This document shows positions 57,531 to 64,000 of a stretch of DNA of 64,000 nucleotides, in pieces. Within the stretch, counting starts at the first letter, position 1; the number at the start of each line of letters is the position of its first letter. Below the pieces are notes generated by a model. It was not told the DNA's origin, did not search any database, and was given only the letters and a program-made list of their open reading frames with translations. A program made the translations under genes and the position numbers. Source of the stretch: Streptomyces sp. CB02923 (GTDB lineage: Bacteria; Actinomycetota; Actinomycetes; Streptomycetales; Streptomycetaceae); contig NZ_LWKZ01000027.1 in NCBI RefSeq assembly GCF_001905005.1, positions 620,001 to 684,000 of the forward strand, in the 5' to 3' direction.

Positions 57531-57554
57531 TCCCCCAGCCTTCGGCCGGGGGGA
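57531..57554. repeat. Dispersed Streptomyces-type hairpin element
   Basis: TCCCCCAGCC-TTC-GGCCGGGGGGA-like sequence forms a stem of nine pairs with one mismatch. Elements of this CCCCCAGC...GGGGGG type recur in many Streptomyces intergenic regions (recollection). Confidence 0.6.
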
Positions 57555-57560
57555 CCCCCA

Positions 57561-57996
57561 CGACACCGTGTACGTCACCGGTGACTACATAGTGAACCCA
57601 GATACCCGGCTGCTCTGCGGGGAGACCCCTGCGTGGACCCGAGCCCGGCCGGATTGCGGCTCTCCCGCCATCGTGGCTCACATACCCCTGCGCGCAGCGC
57701 AGGGGCCGGGGCCGCGTCCACCGCGCGCAGCGCGGTGGACTGAGCCCGCCGCGCGGAGCGCGGCGGCTGGGTCAGCACGCCGTGGGTGCGCACCCGCGCC
57801 GGGTGACGCCACGGCCGCCCCCGCCTCCACCCCGTGAGCCTCACCACGCGGTGGGCGGGCACGCGGGTGATCGAAAAACTCCCCCCAGCTGGCCGCAGTC
57901 GCCAAACAACGTGAGGGGGTGCGTAGGGGGCCATCCCCGCAGAGCAGCCGGGTATCTGGGTTCACGATGTTGTCACCGTTGACGTACACGGTGTCG
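57561..57996. repeat. 63-bp inverted repeat (60/63 identical) enclosing 310 bp
   Basis: Arms are 57561-57623 and 57934-57996. Both begin CGACACCGTGTACGTCA when read inward and share the stretch GTGAACCCAGATACCCGGCT. The three differences change ACC/AAC, TAC/AAC and ATA/ATC in the one frame that is open in both arms (DTVYVxGDxIVNPDTRLLCG). Confidence 0.92.
57685..57766. repeat. Three consecutive GC-rich hairpins with 3-nt loops
   Basis: Hairpin 1: CCCCTGCGC-GCA-GCGCAGGGG (57685-57705). Hairpin 2: GTCCACCGCGC-GCA-GCGCGGTGGAC (57716-57740, listed as arm, loop, arm). Hairpin 3: CCGCCGCGC-GGA-GCGCGGCGG (57746-57766). All stems are perfect and share the apical GCGC-GNA-GCGC while differing at the base. 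Confidence 0.92.
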
Positions 57997-58128
57997 AGGA
58001 GTTGGCCCCCTGCGCGCCCCCGCCCCACAGCGAAAGCCATACGACCCCGCCCGCCAGCGAACCCCCTCGCGCGAAGCGCAAACGCCCACCCCGCACAAGG
58101 TGAACCCACAAACCGAAAACCGCGCGCG

Positions 58129-58701
58129 TCAGCGCCCCCGCAACCGCCGCACCAAAATACTCGCGTCCCCCCGCGACTCCAGGTCCGCCAGAACCACCGC
58201 CACCGCTTCACGAACGATCCGCCCGCGATCAACCGCAAGCCCGTGTTCGCCACGAAGGACGAGGCGAGCGTGTTCGAGGTCCATGAGCTCCTCGGCGGAG
58301 ACGTAGACCGTGATCTTCTCGTCGTGCCGTTCGCGCCCGCTGGGCCGCCGGTTCGCGCCACGGCCGCGCCGGCGGGAGGACCCGCCGTCCTTGGCTTCGC
58401 CGGTCGCCGCCGGCTGCGCTTCCGTGCCGCCGCGCCCGCGGCCCCCGTGTTCGGCCGGTGCCGTGCCGTCCGCGCCGCTGTCCGGTTCGGGGCGCCGCTG
58501 CCGCGGGGTCGTTTCCTCTCCGGGCCCCGGGCCCGGCCCCGCCTCGGGCTCGCCCCCGGGCGCGGGAACCCGCGGCGTCTCCCCGTTGACGGGGGAGGCG
58601 CCGTTGGCCGCGGCCGGACCGTTGGTCTTGCGGGGCGCCGGGGACTGCAGCCCCGACCCCCCGGTCGTACGGAACAATTCGTCGGCTCCGGGCAGACTCA
58701 C
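58129..58701 (-). CDS. Partner protein of the ParA-type ATPase (ribbon-helix-helix-like C terminus)
   Basis: A 190-residue protein. The N-terminal SLPGADELFRTTGG is followed by a long disordered Pro/Gly/Glu region (residues 20-110) and a basic stretch SSRRRGRGANRRPSGRERH. The compact C-terminal domain is EKITVYVSAEELMDLEHARL, RGRIVREAVAVVLADLES and SILVRRLRG, which resembles a ribbon-helix-helix DNA-binding fold. It follows the ParA-type gene and probably loads or tethers it. GTG at 58701 overlaps the ParA stop (GTGA) and was chosen for that; an in-frame GTG at 58713 is the alternative. Confidence 0.7.
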   Translation of the reverse strand: MSLPGADELFRTTGGSGLQSPAPRKTNGPAAANGASPVNGETPRVPAPGGEPEAGPGPGPGEETTPRQRRPEPDSGADGTAPAEHGGRGRGGTEAQPAATGEAKDGGSSRRRGRGANRRPSGRERHDEKITVYVSAEELMDLEHARLVLRGEHGLAVDRGRIVREAVAVVLADLESRGDASILVRRLRGR

Positions 58702-59861
58702 TCGGCGTGACACCGGGCGAGCACCTCCCTGGCGAGCTGACGGTAGGCCGCGGCACCGACGGAGTTGGACGCGTACGTGGTGATCGGTTCGCCCGCGACG
58801 GTGGTCTCGGGGAAGCGCACGGTACGGCCGATGACGGTGTGGTACACGTGGTCGTCAAACGCTTCGACGACGCGCGCGAGGACCTCGCGGCTGTGTACGG
58901 TCCGCGAGTCGTACATCGTCGCGAGGATGCCGTCGAGTTCCAGGTCGGGGTTGAGCCGTTCCTGGACCTTCTCGATCGTCTCGGTGAGCAGCGCCACACC
59001 GCGCAGCGCGAAGAATTCGCACTCCAGCGGGACGATGACCTTGTGAGCCGCCGTCAGCGCGTTGACGGTGAGCAGGCCGAGGGAGGGCTGGCAGTCGATG
59101 ACGATGTAGTCGTAGTCGGCCATCAGCGGCTTCAGCGCACGCTGGAGCGTCGACTCGCGCGCGACCTCGCTGACCAGCTGGACCTCGGCGGCTGACAAAT
59201 CGATATTGCTGGGCAGCAGGTCCATGTTCGGGACCGCGGTCTTCAGCAGCACCTCGTCGGCCGACATGCCCCGCTCCATGAGCAGGTTGTAGACCGTCAG
59301 GTCCAGTTCCATCGGGTTGACGCCGAGCCCGACGGACAGCGCGCCCTGCGGGTCGAAGTCGACGAGCAGCACCCGTCGGCCGTATTCGGCGAGCGCGGCA
59401 CCCAGGTTGATGGTCGAGGTGGTCTTTCCCACCCCGCCTTTCTGGTTGCACATCGCGATGATCTTGGCGGGTCCGTGGTCCGTCAACGGTCCTGGAATCG
59501 GGAAGTAGGGAAGGGGGCGCCCGGTCGGGCCGACACGTTCGCGGCGCTGGCGGGCGGCGTCCGGCGCGAGCGTGGCCGCGTACTCGGGGTCCGGCTCGTA
59601 CTCCGCGTCCGGATCGTAGAAGTGCCCCTCGGGCAGGTCGTCGTAGTCGGCGAGCCGGGTGGGATCTGAGCCGCCCCGGTCGCCGGCCATGGCGTTCACG
59701 TGATGGCCGTCCATGCTCTGGTGGGCTGTCGTCGTGGGGCTCTGTTGGGCTGCGAAGGCGTGGACAGCGACGGAGCCGACAGCCTGGAGCCCCGTGGGGC
59801 CCTGGCCCCGTGCAACCGCTCCTGGTCGTCCACCTCCGGGAGTAAATGTCGACTCATTCAC
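58698..59861 (-). CDS. ParA-family chromosome-partitioning-type ATPase
   Basis: A 387-residue MinD/ParA ATPase. The deviant Walker A KGGVGKTT is at 141-148, with VLLVDFDPQGALSVGLGVN, DYIVIDCQPSLGLLTVNAL and ECEFFALRGVALLTETIE as further family motifs. A 130-residue disordered, partly acidic N-terminal extension precedes it. It is not the oriC-proximal parA: there is no parB, gidB or rnpA nearby. It lies close to scpA-scpB, so a role in nucleoid or septum positioning is plausible. The GTG at 59861 follows a full consensus AAGGAGGT site at 11 nt. Confidence 0.92.
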   Translation of the reverse strand: MNESTFTPGGGRPGAVARGQGPTGLQAVGSVAVHAFAAQQSPTTTAHQSMDGHHVNAMAGDRGGSDPTRLADYDDLPEGHFYDPDAEYEPDPEYAATLAPDAARQRRERVGPTGRPLPYFPIPGPLTDHGPAKIIAMCNQKGGVGKTTSTINLGAALAEYGRRVLLVDFDPQGALSVGLGVNPMELDLTVYNLLMERGMSADEVLLKTAVPNMDLLPSNIDLSAAEVQLVSEVARESTLQRALKPLMADYDYIVIDCQPSLGLLTVNALTAAHKVIVPLECEFFALRGVALLTETIEKVQERLNPDLELDGILATMYDSRTVHSREVLARVVEAFDDHVYHTVIGRTVRFPETTVAGEPITTYASNSVGAAAYRQLAREVLARCHAE

Positions 59862-60203
59862 AAGTCGTCTTACCTCCTTGGATGTGACCAGGAAACTTAT
59901 CGATAGGTCAGCGTGGCACTATGCCGACGGTTGGCGACTCTATGGCGTGTCGGGCGTTCGCAGCAACACAATCCGCCGGACCCGGCCCGATGTGTCGGCA
60001 ATCGAACATGCCAATGTCAAGGGTGCAAGCCGCACAACCCCGATGTTTCGAGGGTGTGCGAATCGGTTAAAGGGTTACGTTCTCGGCGAGTTGAGGACCG
60101 TCCGTGCGGTTTCGGGCGTGCGGCGTGTCGATGAACGGCCGCGGCCGGGCCTTGTCGACAAGGCCCGGCCGGCAGTGCGTCATTGACGCGCGCTATTGAC
60201 GCC
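59862..60203. other. Intergenic region ParA gene / ald with terminator
   Basis: About 340 bp. The left part is AT-richer and carries the ParA-gene promoter and ribosome site. The right end carries the ald terminator. I see no gene. Confidence 0.4.
60142..60171 (-). terminator. Perfect 30-bp palindrome downstream of ald
   Basis: CGGCCGGGCCTTGTC followed directly by its exact reverse complement (60142-60171), 32 bp after the ald stop. It acts most simply as a terminator hairpin. Confidence 0.8.
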
Positions 60204-61328
60204 TCAGCCGAGAAGCGTGGCCAGGTCGGTGGCCTCCAGGCCGTGCGCCTCGGCGACGGGACCGTAGACGACCTTGCCGTCGTGGGTGTTCAGACCCTTG
60301 GCGAGGGCGGCGTCGCGGCGCAGCGCCTCGACCCAGCCGTTGTTCGCCAGCGACACGATGTAGGGCAGCGTGGCGTTGGTCAGCGCGTAGGTGGAGGTGC
60401 TCGGCACGGCGCCGGGCATGTTGGCCACGCAGTAGAAGACCGAGTTGTGGACCTGGAAGGTCGGCTCGGCGTGGGTGGTGGGCCGGGAGTCCTCGAAGCA
60501 GCCGCCCTGGTCGATCGCGATGTCGACAAGGACACTTCCGGGCTTCATCTTGGCGACCAGCTCGTTGGTGACGAGCTTCGGGGCCTTGGCGCCCGGGATG
60601 AGCACCGCGCCGACGACGAGGTCGGCCTCGACGACGGCCTTCTCCAGCTCGTAGGCGTTGGAGACGATCGTCTGCACCTTGGTGCCGAAGATCCGGTCCG
60701 CCTCGCGCAGCTTGTTGATGTCCTTGTCGAGCAGCGTGACGTGGAAGCCGAGGCCCACGGCGATCTGCACGGCGTTCCAGCCGGAGACGCCGCCGCCGAT
60801 GACGACGGCCCTGCCCGCGGCCACGCCGGGCACGCCGCCCGGCAGCACGCCGCGGCCGCCGGCCTGGCGCATCAGGTGGTAGGCGCCGACCTGCGGGGCG
60901 ATACGGCCCGCGACCTCGGACATCGGGGCGAGCAGCGGCAGCTGGCGGCCGGGCGTCTCGACGGTCTCGTAGGCGATGGCGGTGGTACCGGACTCCAGGA
61001 GGGCGTCGGTGCACTCGCGGGAGGCGGCCAGGTGCAGGTAGGTGAAGAGGGTCTGGTCCTTGCGGAGGCGGTGGTACTCCTCCGCGATCGGCTCCTTGAC
61101 CTTCAGCAGCAGGTCCGCGGTGGCCCAGACCTCGTCGGCGGTGCCGAGGATCTCGGCACCGGCCGAGACGTACTCCTCGTTCGGGATGGCGGAGCCGAGG
61201 CCGGCGTCCTTCTCGATGAAGACCTGGTGGCCGTGGCGGACCAGCTCGTGCACACCGGCGGGCGTGATCGCCACCCGGAACTCGTTGTTCTTGACCTCGC
61301 GGGGGATGCCGACCTTCACGTCGATCAC
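60204..61328 (-). CDS. ald: Alanine dehydrogenase
   Basis: A 374-residue L-alanine dehydrogenase: KVGIPREVKNNEFRVAITPA, LLLKVKEPI (catalytic Lys), TYLHLAASREC (catalytic His), RAVVIGGGVSGWNAVQIAVG (NAD site), AIDQGGCFEDSRPTTHAEP-type block and NMPGAVPSTSTYALTNAT. It interconverts alanine and pyruvate plus ammonia. GTG at 61328 (VIDVKVGI) was chosen; GTG at 61319 (VKVGI) fits the AAGGA ribosome site better (11 nt against 2 nt) and may be the true start. A 15-nt palindrome lies 36 bp upstream. Confidence 0.94.
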   Translation of the reverse strand: MIDVKVGIPREVKNNEFRVAITPAGVHELVRHGHQVFIEKDAGLGSAIPNEEYVSAGAEILGTADEVWATADLLLKVKEPIAEEYHRLRKDQTLFTYLHLAASRECTDALLESGTTAIAYETVETPGRQLPLLAPMSEVAGRIAPQVGAYHLMRQAGGRGVLPGGVPGVAAGRAVVIGGGVSGWNAVQIAVGLGFHVTLLDKDINKLREADRIFGTKVQTIVSNAYELEKAVVEADLVVGAVLIPGAKAPKLVTNELVAKMKPGSVLVDIAIDQGGCFEDSRPTTHAEPTFQVHNSVFYCVANMPGAVPSTSTYALTNATLPYIVSLANNGWVEALRRDAALAKGLNTHDGKVVYGPVAEAHGLEATDLATLLG

Positions 61329-61363
61329 GGTCCTTGTAAGAGAGCTTGCAGGAGGAAATCCAT

Positions 61364-61378
61364 GCATGCCAGGCATGC
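61364..61378 (-). promoter_or_regulatory. Palindrome in ald promoter region
   Basis: GCATGCC-A-GGCATGC, a perfect 15-nt palindrome in a lower-GC stretch 36-50 bp upstream of the ald start. It is a possible site for an Lrp/AldR-type regulator; none is encoded nearby. Confidence 0.5.
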
Positions 61379-61485
61379 CGGGACTGACCGCGGCGTCCGC
61401 GGCCTGGCCAGTCTATTTAAGGATTCCGAGTTGTCTAGCCTTGCAAAGCATCTATTACTGAGAGGAACACCACCGATTTCGTAGG

Positions 61486-63714
61486 TCACTGTGGGTGATC
61501 TGAGAGGAGACGTTCCCCCATCCCCCGGTGCAGCCTTGCGGCTGCCGGGTCGCCGAGCCGGTCGAGGGTGTCCGCGATCCGCAGTTGCAGCGCCGCCTCC
61601 AGCCGTCCGTCACGGGCTTCGGCGGCCAGCGAGAGGGCCGCGGTGCAGGTCCGCAGCGACTCCTCGGGCCGGCCCGCGTACTCCTGCACCCGCGCCGCCT
61701 CGCCGAGCGCGCGGGCCTGGCCCGCCACGTCGCCCAGCCTCCGGTACGTGCCGTAGGCGGCCCGCCACTCCTTGAGCGCCTCGCCCCACCGCGCCGCGTA
61801 GGTCAGCACCGCGCCGATCCGGCCGTGCAGCCGCGCGCCGTCCGCGTTCTCGCCCCGGGTCAGGCGCAGTTCCAGCGCGCGCCCGTACCAGTCGGCGGCC
61901 CGCTGCCAGTCCCCCAGTTCCGTGTACGTGCCGCCCAGCGACTCCAGCGCCCGTACGGTCGCGATGGGGTCCCTGACCTCGCGCGCGGCGCTCAGCGCGC
62001 CCCGGTAGCGGGCCATCGCGTCCGCGGTCCGCCCGGCCTGCGCGTCCAGGTCGCCGAGGTTGAGCAGCGCCGCGGCCCGCTCCCGCGCCAGGCCGCGGCG
62101 TTCGGCGACCTCCAGGACCAGGCCGTGCAGTCCGTAGAGGTCGGGGGCGGCGGCCTCGGCGCCCTGGTGGGCGATCAGGGTGCGGACGATCGCGGCCATC
62201 AGCCGCCGGTCCAGGGTGTCCAGTTCGCCTTCCTCGACGGCGATGCGGGCCGCCTCCAGGAGGGCGGTCCGGCGGCTGCGCAGCCAGGCGGCGGCGGAGG
62301 CGGTGGAGGCGAAGCGCAGTGAGCGCGGCAGGCCGGCCACCTTCTGGCGGGCGGGCGACCCGGCGGGTTCGCCGAGCGCCCGGCAGGACTGGAGCAGCCG
62401 TACGGTGCGTTCCAGCATCCGGGCCCTGGCGAGCTGGATCTCGGCGGGACGTTCCCTGTCGTGAAGGGCGGCGCGTACGAGCTGGGCCAGGCAGCCGGGC
62501 ATCCGGTACTGCGCCTGGAGGCCGGCGCTCCCGGCGGCCGGGGACCCGGGCCCTTCCGGATGCGGCTCCGTGCTCTCCACCGGCCGCAGCACGCCCTTGG
62601 CGGCGAAGTCCTGGAGCGCCGACTCGGCGGCGGCGACGGAGCACCCGGCGAGGGCGGAGGCGATGTGCGCGTCCACCAGTCCGGCCGGGGCGAGGGCGAT
62701 CAGCCGCAGGGTGCGGGCGGCGACGGGCGGCAGGGTGTCGTACACGAGGCGGAAGGCGCGGGCCAGGGGGCGGCCGCCGGCCGGTTCGTCGGCCTGTTCC
62801 GGTACGTCGCGCAGCGCCTGGAGGAGGTCGGCGACGGAGTTCTTGGGGCGTTCGGCGAGCCAGCCGCCGACCAGCACGAGTGCGGCGGGGCGGCCGCCGC
62901 ACTCCTCGGCGACGGCGTCGGCGGAGCGCGGGTCGACGGTGATGCGGGTGGGGCCCGCGTACCGGCTGAGCAGTTCGACGGCGGACGCGTTGTCCAGGCC
63001 GCCCAGGGTGCAGGGCCGTACGTCCGTGATGCCGGTGAGCGGGCCCTCGGAGACCGCGACGACGAGGCAGTCGGCGGCGTCCGGCAGCAGCGGTTCGACC
63101 TGTTCGGCGCCGGCCGCGTCGTCCAGCAGGAGCAGGGCGCTGCGCTCGGCGAGGGCCGCGCGCAGCGCCTCGGCCAGCTCGTCCTCGGCGGCGCCGGGCT
63201 GCACGGGGGCGCCGAGTGCGGTGAGCAGGTCGCGGGCGACGAGGTCGAGGGGTACGGGGCCGCCGCCCGGGGTGGTCAGGGTGGCGCGCAGTACGCCGTC
63301 GGGGTAGTCGTCGGCGAGCTGCCGGGCCAGTTCGGCGGCCAGGGCGCTGCGGCCGGAGCCGGGGCGTCCGGCGATGAGCAGGACGCGGCTGCGGGCGCCC
63401 CGGCGGCCGGAGAGGGTGTCCAGGCCCGTGCGGGCGATGTCGGCGCGGAGGGCCTTCAGCTCGCGGCGGCGGCCGATGAAGCCGCCGGCCGCGGTGGCGG
63501 CGGGCGGCACGGTCCGGCGGCCGGCCGGCCGGCGGCTGCCGGGGCGGTCCGCCGCGCCGCCGCCGTCCGCGTCCCGGCCGGCGGCGGCGCGATCGGTGCC
63601 GGACGCCGCGGCCGTGCCGTCCGGGTCCGGCGCCGGCCGCTGCCGTGCCGCCGTCGCGGGTCCGCCCGCCTTCCCCGGCGGGACGTGGCCCCCGCCCACC
63701 GCTTGATCCGCCAC
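61486..63714 (-). CDS. P-loop NTPase/TPR regulator (NB-ARC-like) with altered Walker A
   Basis: A 742-residue protein. Residues 1-75 are disordered Pro/Ala/Asp-rich sequence. GGFIGRRRELKALRADI opens an NB-ARC/AAA-type module with the P-loop IAGRPGSGRSALA, where the invariant Lys is Arg122, and Walker B SALLLLDDAA. After winged-helix-like sequence (about 315-430), TPR-type repeats follow (ARERAAALLNLGDLDAQAGR, LESLGGTYTELGDWQRAADW, LGEAARVQEYAGRPEESLRT). This is the architecture of Streptomyces NB-ARC-TPR regulators but without a SARP/HTH domain. The GTG at 63714 has GGGAG upstream. Confidence 0.8.
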   Translation of the reverse strand: MADQAVGGGHVPPGKAGGPATAARQRPAPDPDGTAAASGTDRAAAGRDADGGGAADRPGSRRPAGRRTVPPAATAAGGFIGRRRELKALRADIARTGLDTLSGRRGARSRVLLIAGRPGSGRSALAAELARQLADDYPDGVLRATLTTPGGGPVPLDLVARDLLTALGAPVQPGAAEDELAEALRAALAERSALLLLDDAAGAEQVEPLLPDAADCLVVAVSEGPLTGITDVRPCTLGGLDNASAVELLSRYAGPTRITVDPRSADAVAEECGGRPAALVLVGGWLAERPKNSVADLLQALRDVPEQADEPAGGRPLARAFRLVYDTLPPVAARTLRLIALAPAGLVDAHIASALAGCSVAAAESALQDFAAKGVLRPVESTEPHPEGPGSPAAGSAGLQAQYRMPGCLAQLVRAALHDRERPAEIQLARARMLERTVRLLQSCRALGEPAGSPARQKVAGLPRSLRFASTASAAAWLRSRRTALLEAARIAVEEGELDTLDRRLMAAIVRTLIAHQGAEAAAPDLYGLHGLVLEVAERRGLARERAAALLNLGDLDAQAGRTADAMARYRGALSAAREVRDPIATVRALESLGGTYTELGDWQRAADWYGRALELRLTRGENADGARLHGRIGAVLTYAARWGEALKEWRAAYGTYRRLGDVAGQARALGEAARVQEYAGRPEESLRTCTAALSLAAEARDGRLEAALQLRIADTLDRLGDPAAARLHRGMGERLLSDHPQ

Positions 63715-63899
63715 GGGTCACGCTCCCGTCCACCTGCGCTTACGAGCCCGCCGCGGTCGCGTACGGGAACGCCGTCGAGCGTAGTTCACGACCCGTCACG
63801 CGCCCTGTGGAGCACGACGGTTGAGTCACCCGTCCGGATCAGCGCATCATCGGACCGCAGGCCGTGGGGAGATCGTGGGCGGCGGCGCGGCGGCGGCTC

Positions 63900-64000
63900 T
63901 CAGGCCTCGAACGGGCGGGCGGGCCACGGCGCGTCGGCCGGGCGCAGCGCGTCCAGGCCCTGGTCCGCGCGGGCGGCGGCCAGTGCGAGCACGCCCACCA
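63900..64000 (-). CDS. C-terminal end of a gene cut by the window edge
   Basis: The last 32 codons of a minus-strand gene are visible, ending GLDALRPADAPWPARPFEA before TGA at 63900-63902. By gene order in Streptomyces (ald, regulator, NUDIX hydrolase, pyrG) this could be the end of a NUDIX hydrolase, but the visible piece has no diagnostic motif. Confidence 0.35.
   Translation of the reverse strand, partial: VGVLALAAARADQGLDALRPADAPWPARPFEA

Larger units (their letters stand above)
57368..58128. other. Repeat-rich non-coding region between scpA and ParA-partner genes
   Basis: About 760 bp with no supportable gene. It holds, left to right, a Streptomyces-type hairpin (57531-57554), the left arm of a 63-bp inverted repeat, three consecutive GC hairpins, the palindrome GGGTGCGCACCC (57784-57795), and the right arm of the inverted repeat. 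Each is listed separately. Confidence 0.7.

Noticed and set aside
57451..58361. Two frames (57451-57837 plus, 57678-58361 minus) through the inverted repeat
   Set aside because: Outside the shared DTVYV...LLCG stretch they are low-complexity and read through the hairpins; no start with a ribosome site. Kept only as repeat features.

Overview
The window is a chromosomal segment of a Streptomyces (high-GC actinomycete). The grounds are a very high G+C content, frequent GTG starts, GTGA/ATGA start-stop overlaps, a rare TTA codon, and the gene order dnaE2 ... sepF-like ... der-plsC-cmk-tyrA-aroH ... rluB-scpB-scpA ... parA ... ald. From memory this follows the core-chromosome order around SCO1738-SCO1775 of S. 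coelicolor, with accessory blocks inserted. No rRNA, tRNA, CRISPR array or insertion sequence was seen.

Layout. 1-4.6 kb: mutagenic repair pair dnaE2 and a Y-family polymerase with a LexA-like box upstream. 4.7-9.6 kb: an ABC-2-like membrane protein, a divergent SDR/TetR pair sharing a nested palindromic operator, and htpG. 10-15.4 kb: an extracellular proteolysis island with a subtilisin-inhibitor (SSI) protein, a small four-cysteine secreted protein, two secreted chymotrypsin-fold proteases and a slipin. 15.6-21.1 kb: a flavin-dependent operon (FAD/NAD(P) protein, two LLM monooxygenases, DUF1684 protein), probably for organosulfur use. It holds the only TTA codon I found and lies divergent from an orphan Cys-terminated leader peptide. 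21.7-28.3 kb: sepF-like gene, acyl-CoA dehydrogenase, MFS exporter, PIG-V-type mannosyltransferase, PAP2 phosphatase and an I78-type inhibitor.

28.7-34.0 kb: a complete Streptomyces-type gas-vesicle operon gvpOAFGYZJLSK, largely translationally coupled and without gvpN or gvpC. It is followed by a ctaD cytochrome oxidase subunit and a WYL regulator. 37-44.7 kb: an uncharacterised gene preceded by a glycosyltransferase remnant, then a Liv-type ABC system with two lipoproteins on the minus strand. On the plus strand are a membrane protein, a single polypeptide fusing both permeases and one ATPase, and a second ATPase with Arg in place of the Walker A Lys. 44.6-48 kb: two Rpf/transglycosylase-like secreted proteins and two little-known Streptomyces proteins.

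48.1-64 kb is conserved core: der, plsC, cmk, tyrA, aroH, a YidB-like protein, an ADP-ribosylglycohydrolase behind a palindromic operator, rluB-scpB-scpA, a ParA-type ATPase with a small partner, ald, and a P-loop/TPR regulator whose Walker A Lys is also Arg. Between scpA and the ParA partner is about 760 bp of non-coding DNA. It contains a 63-bp inverted repeat (60/63 identical) enclosing three consecutive GC hairpins with 3-nt loops; this is the most structured unexplained DNA in the window.
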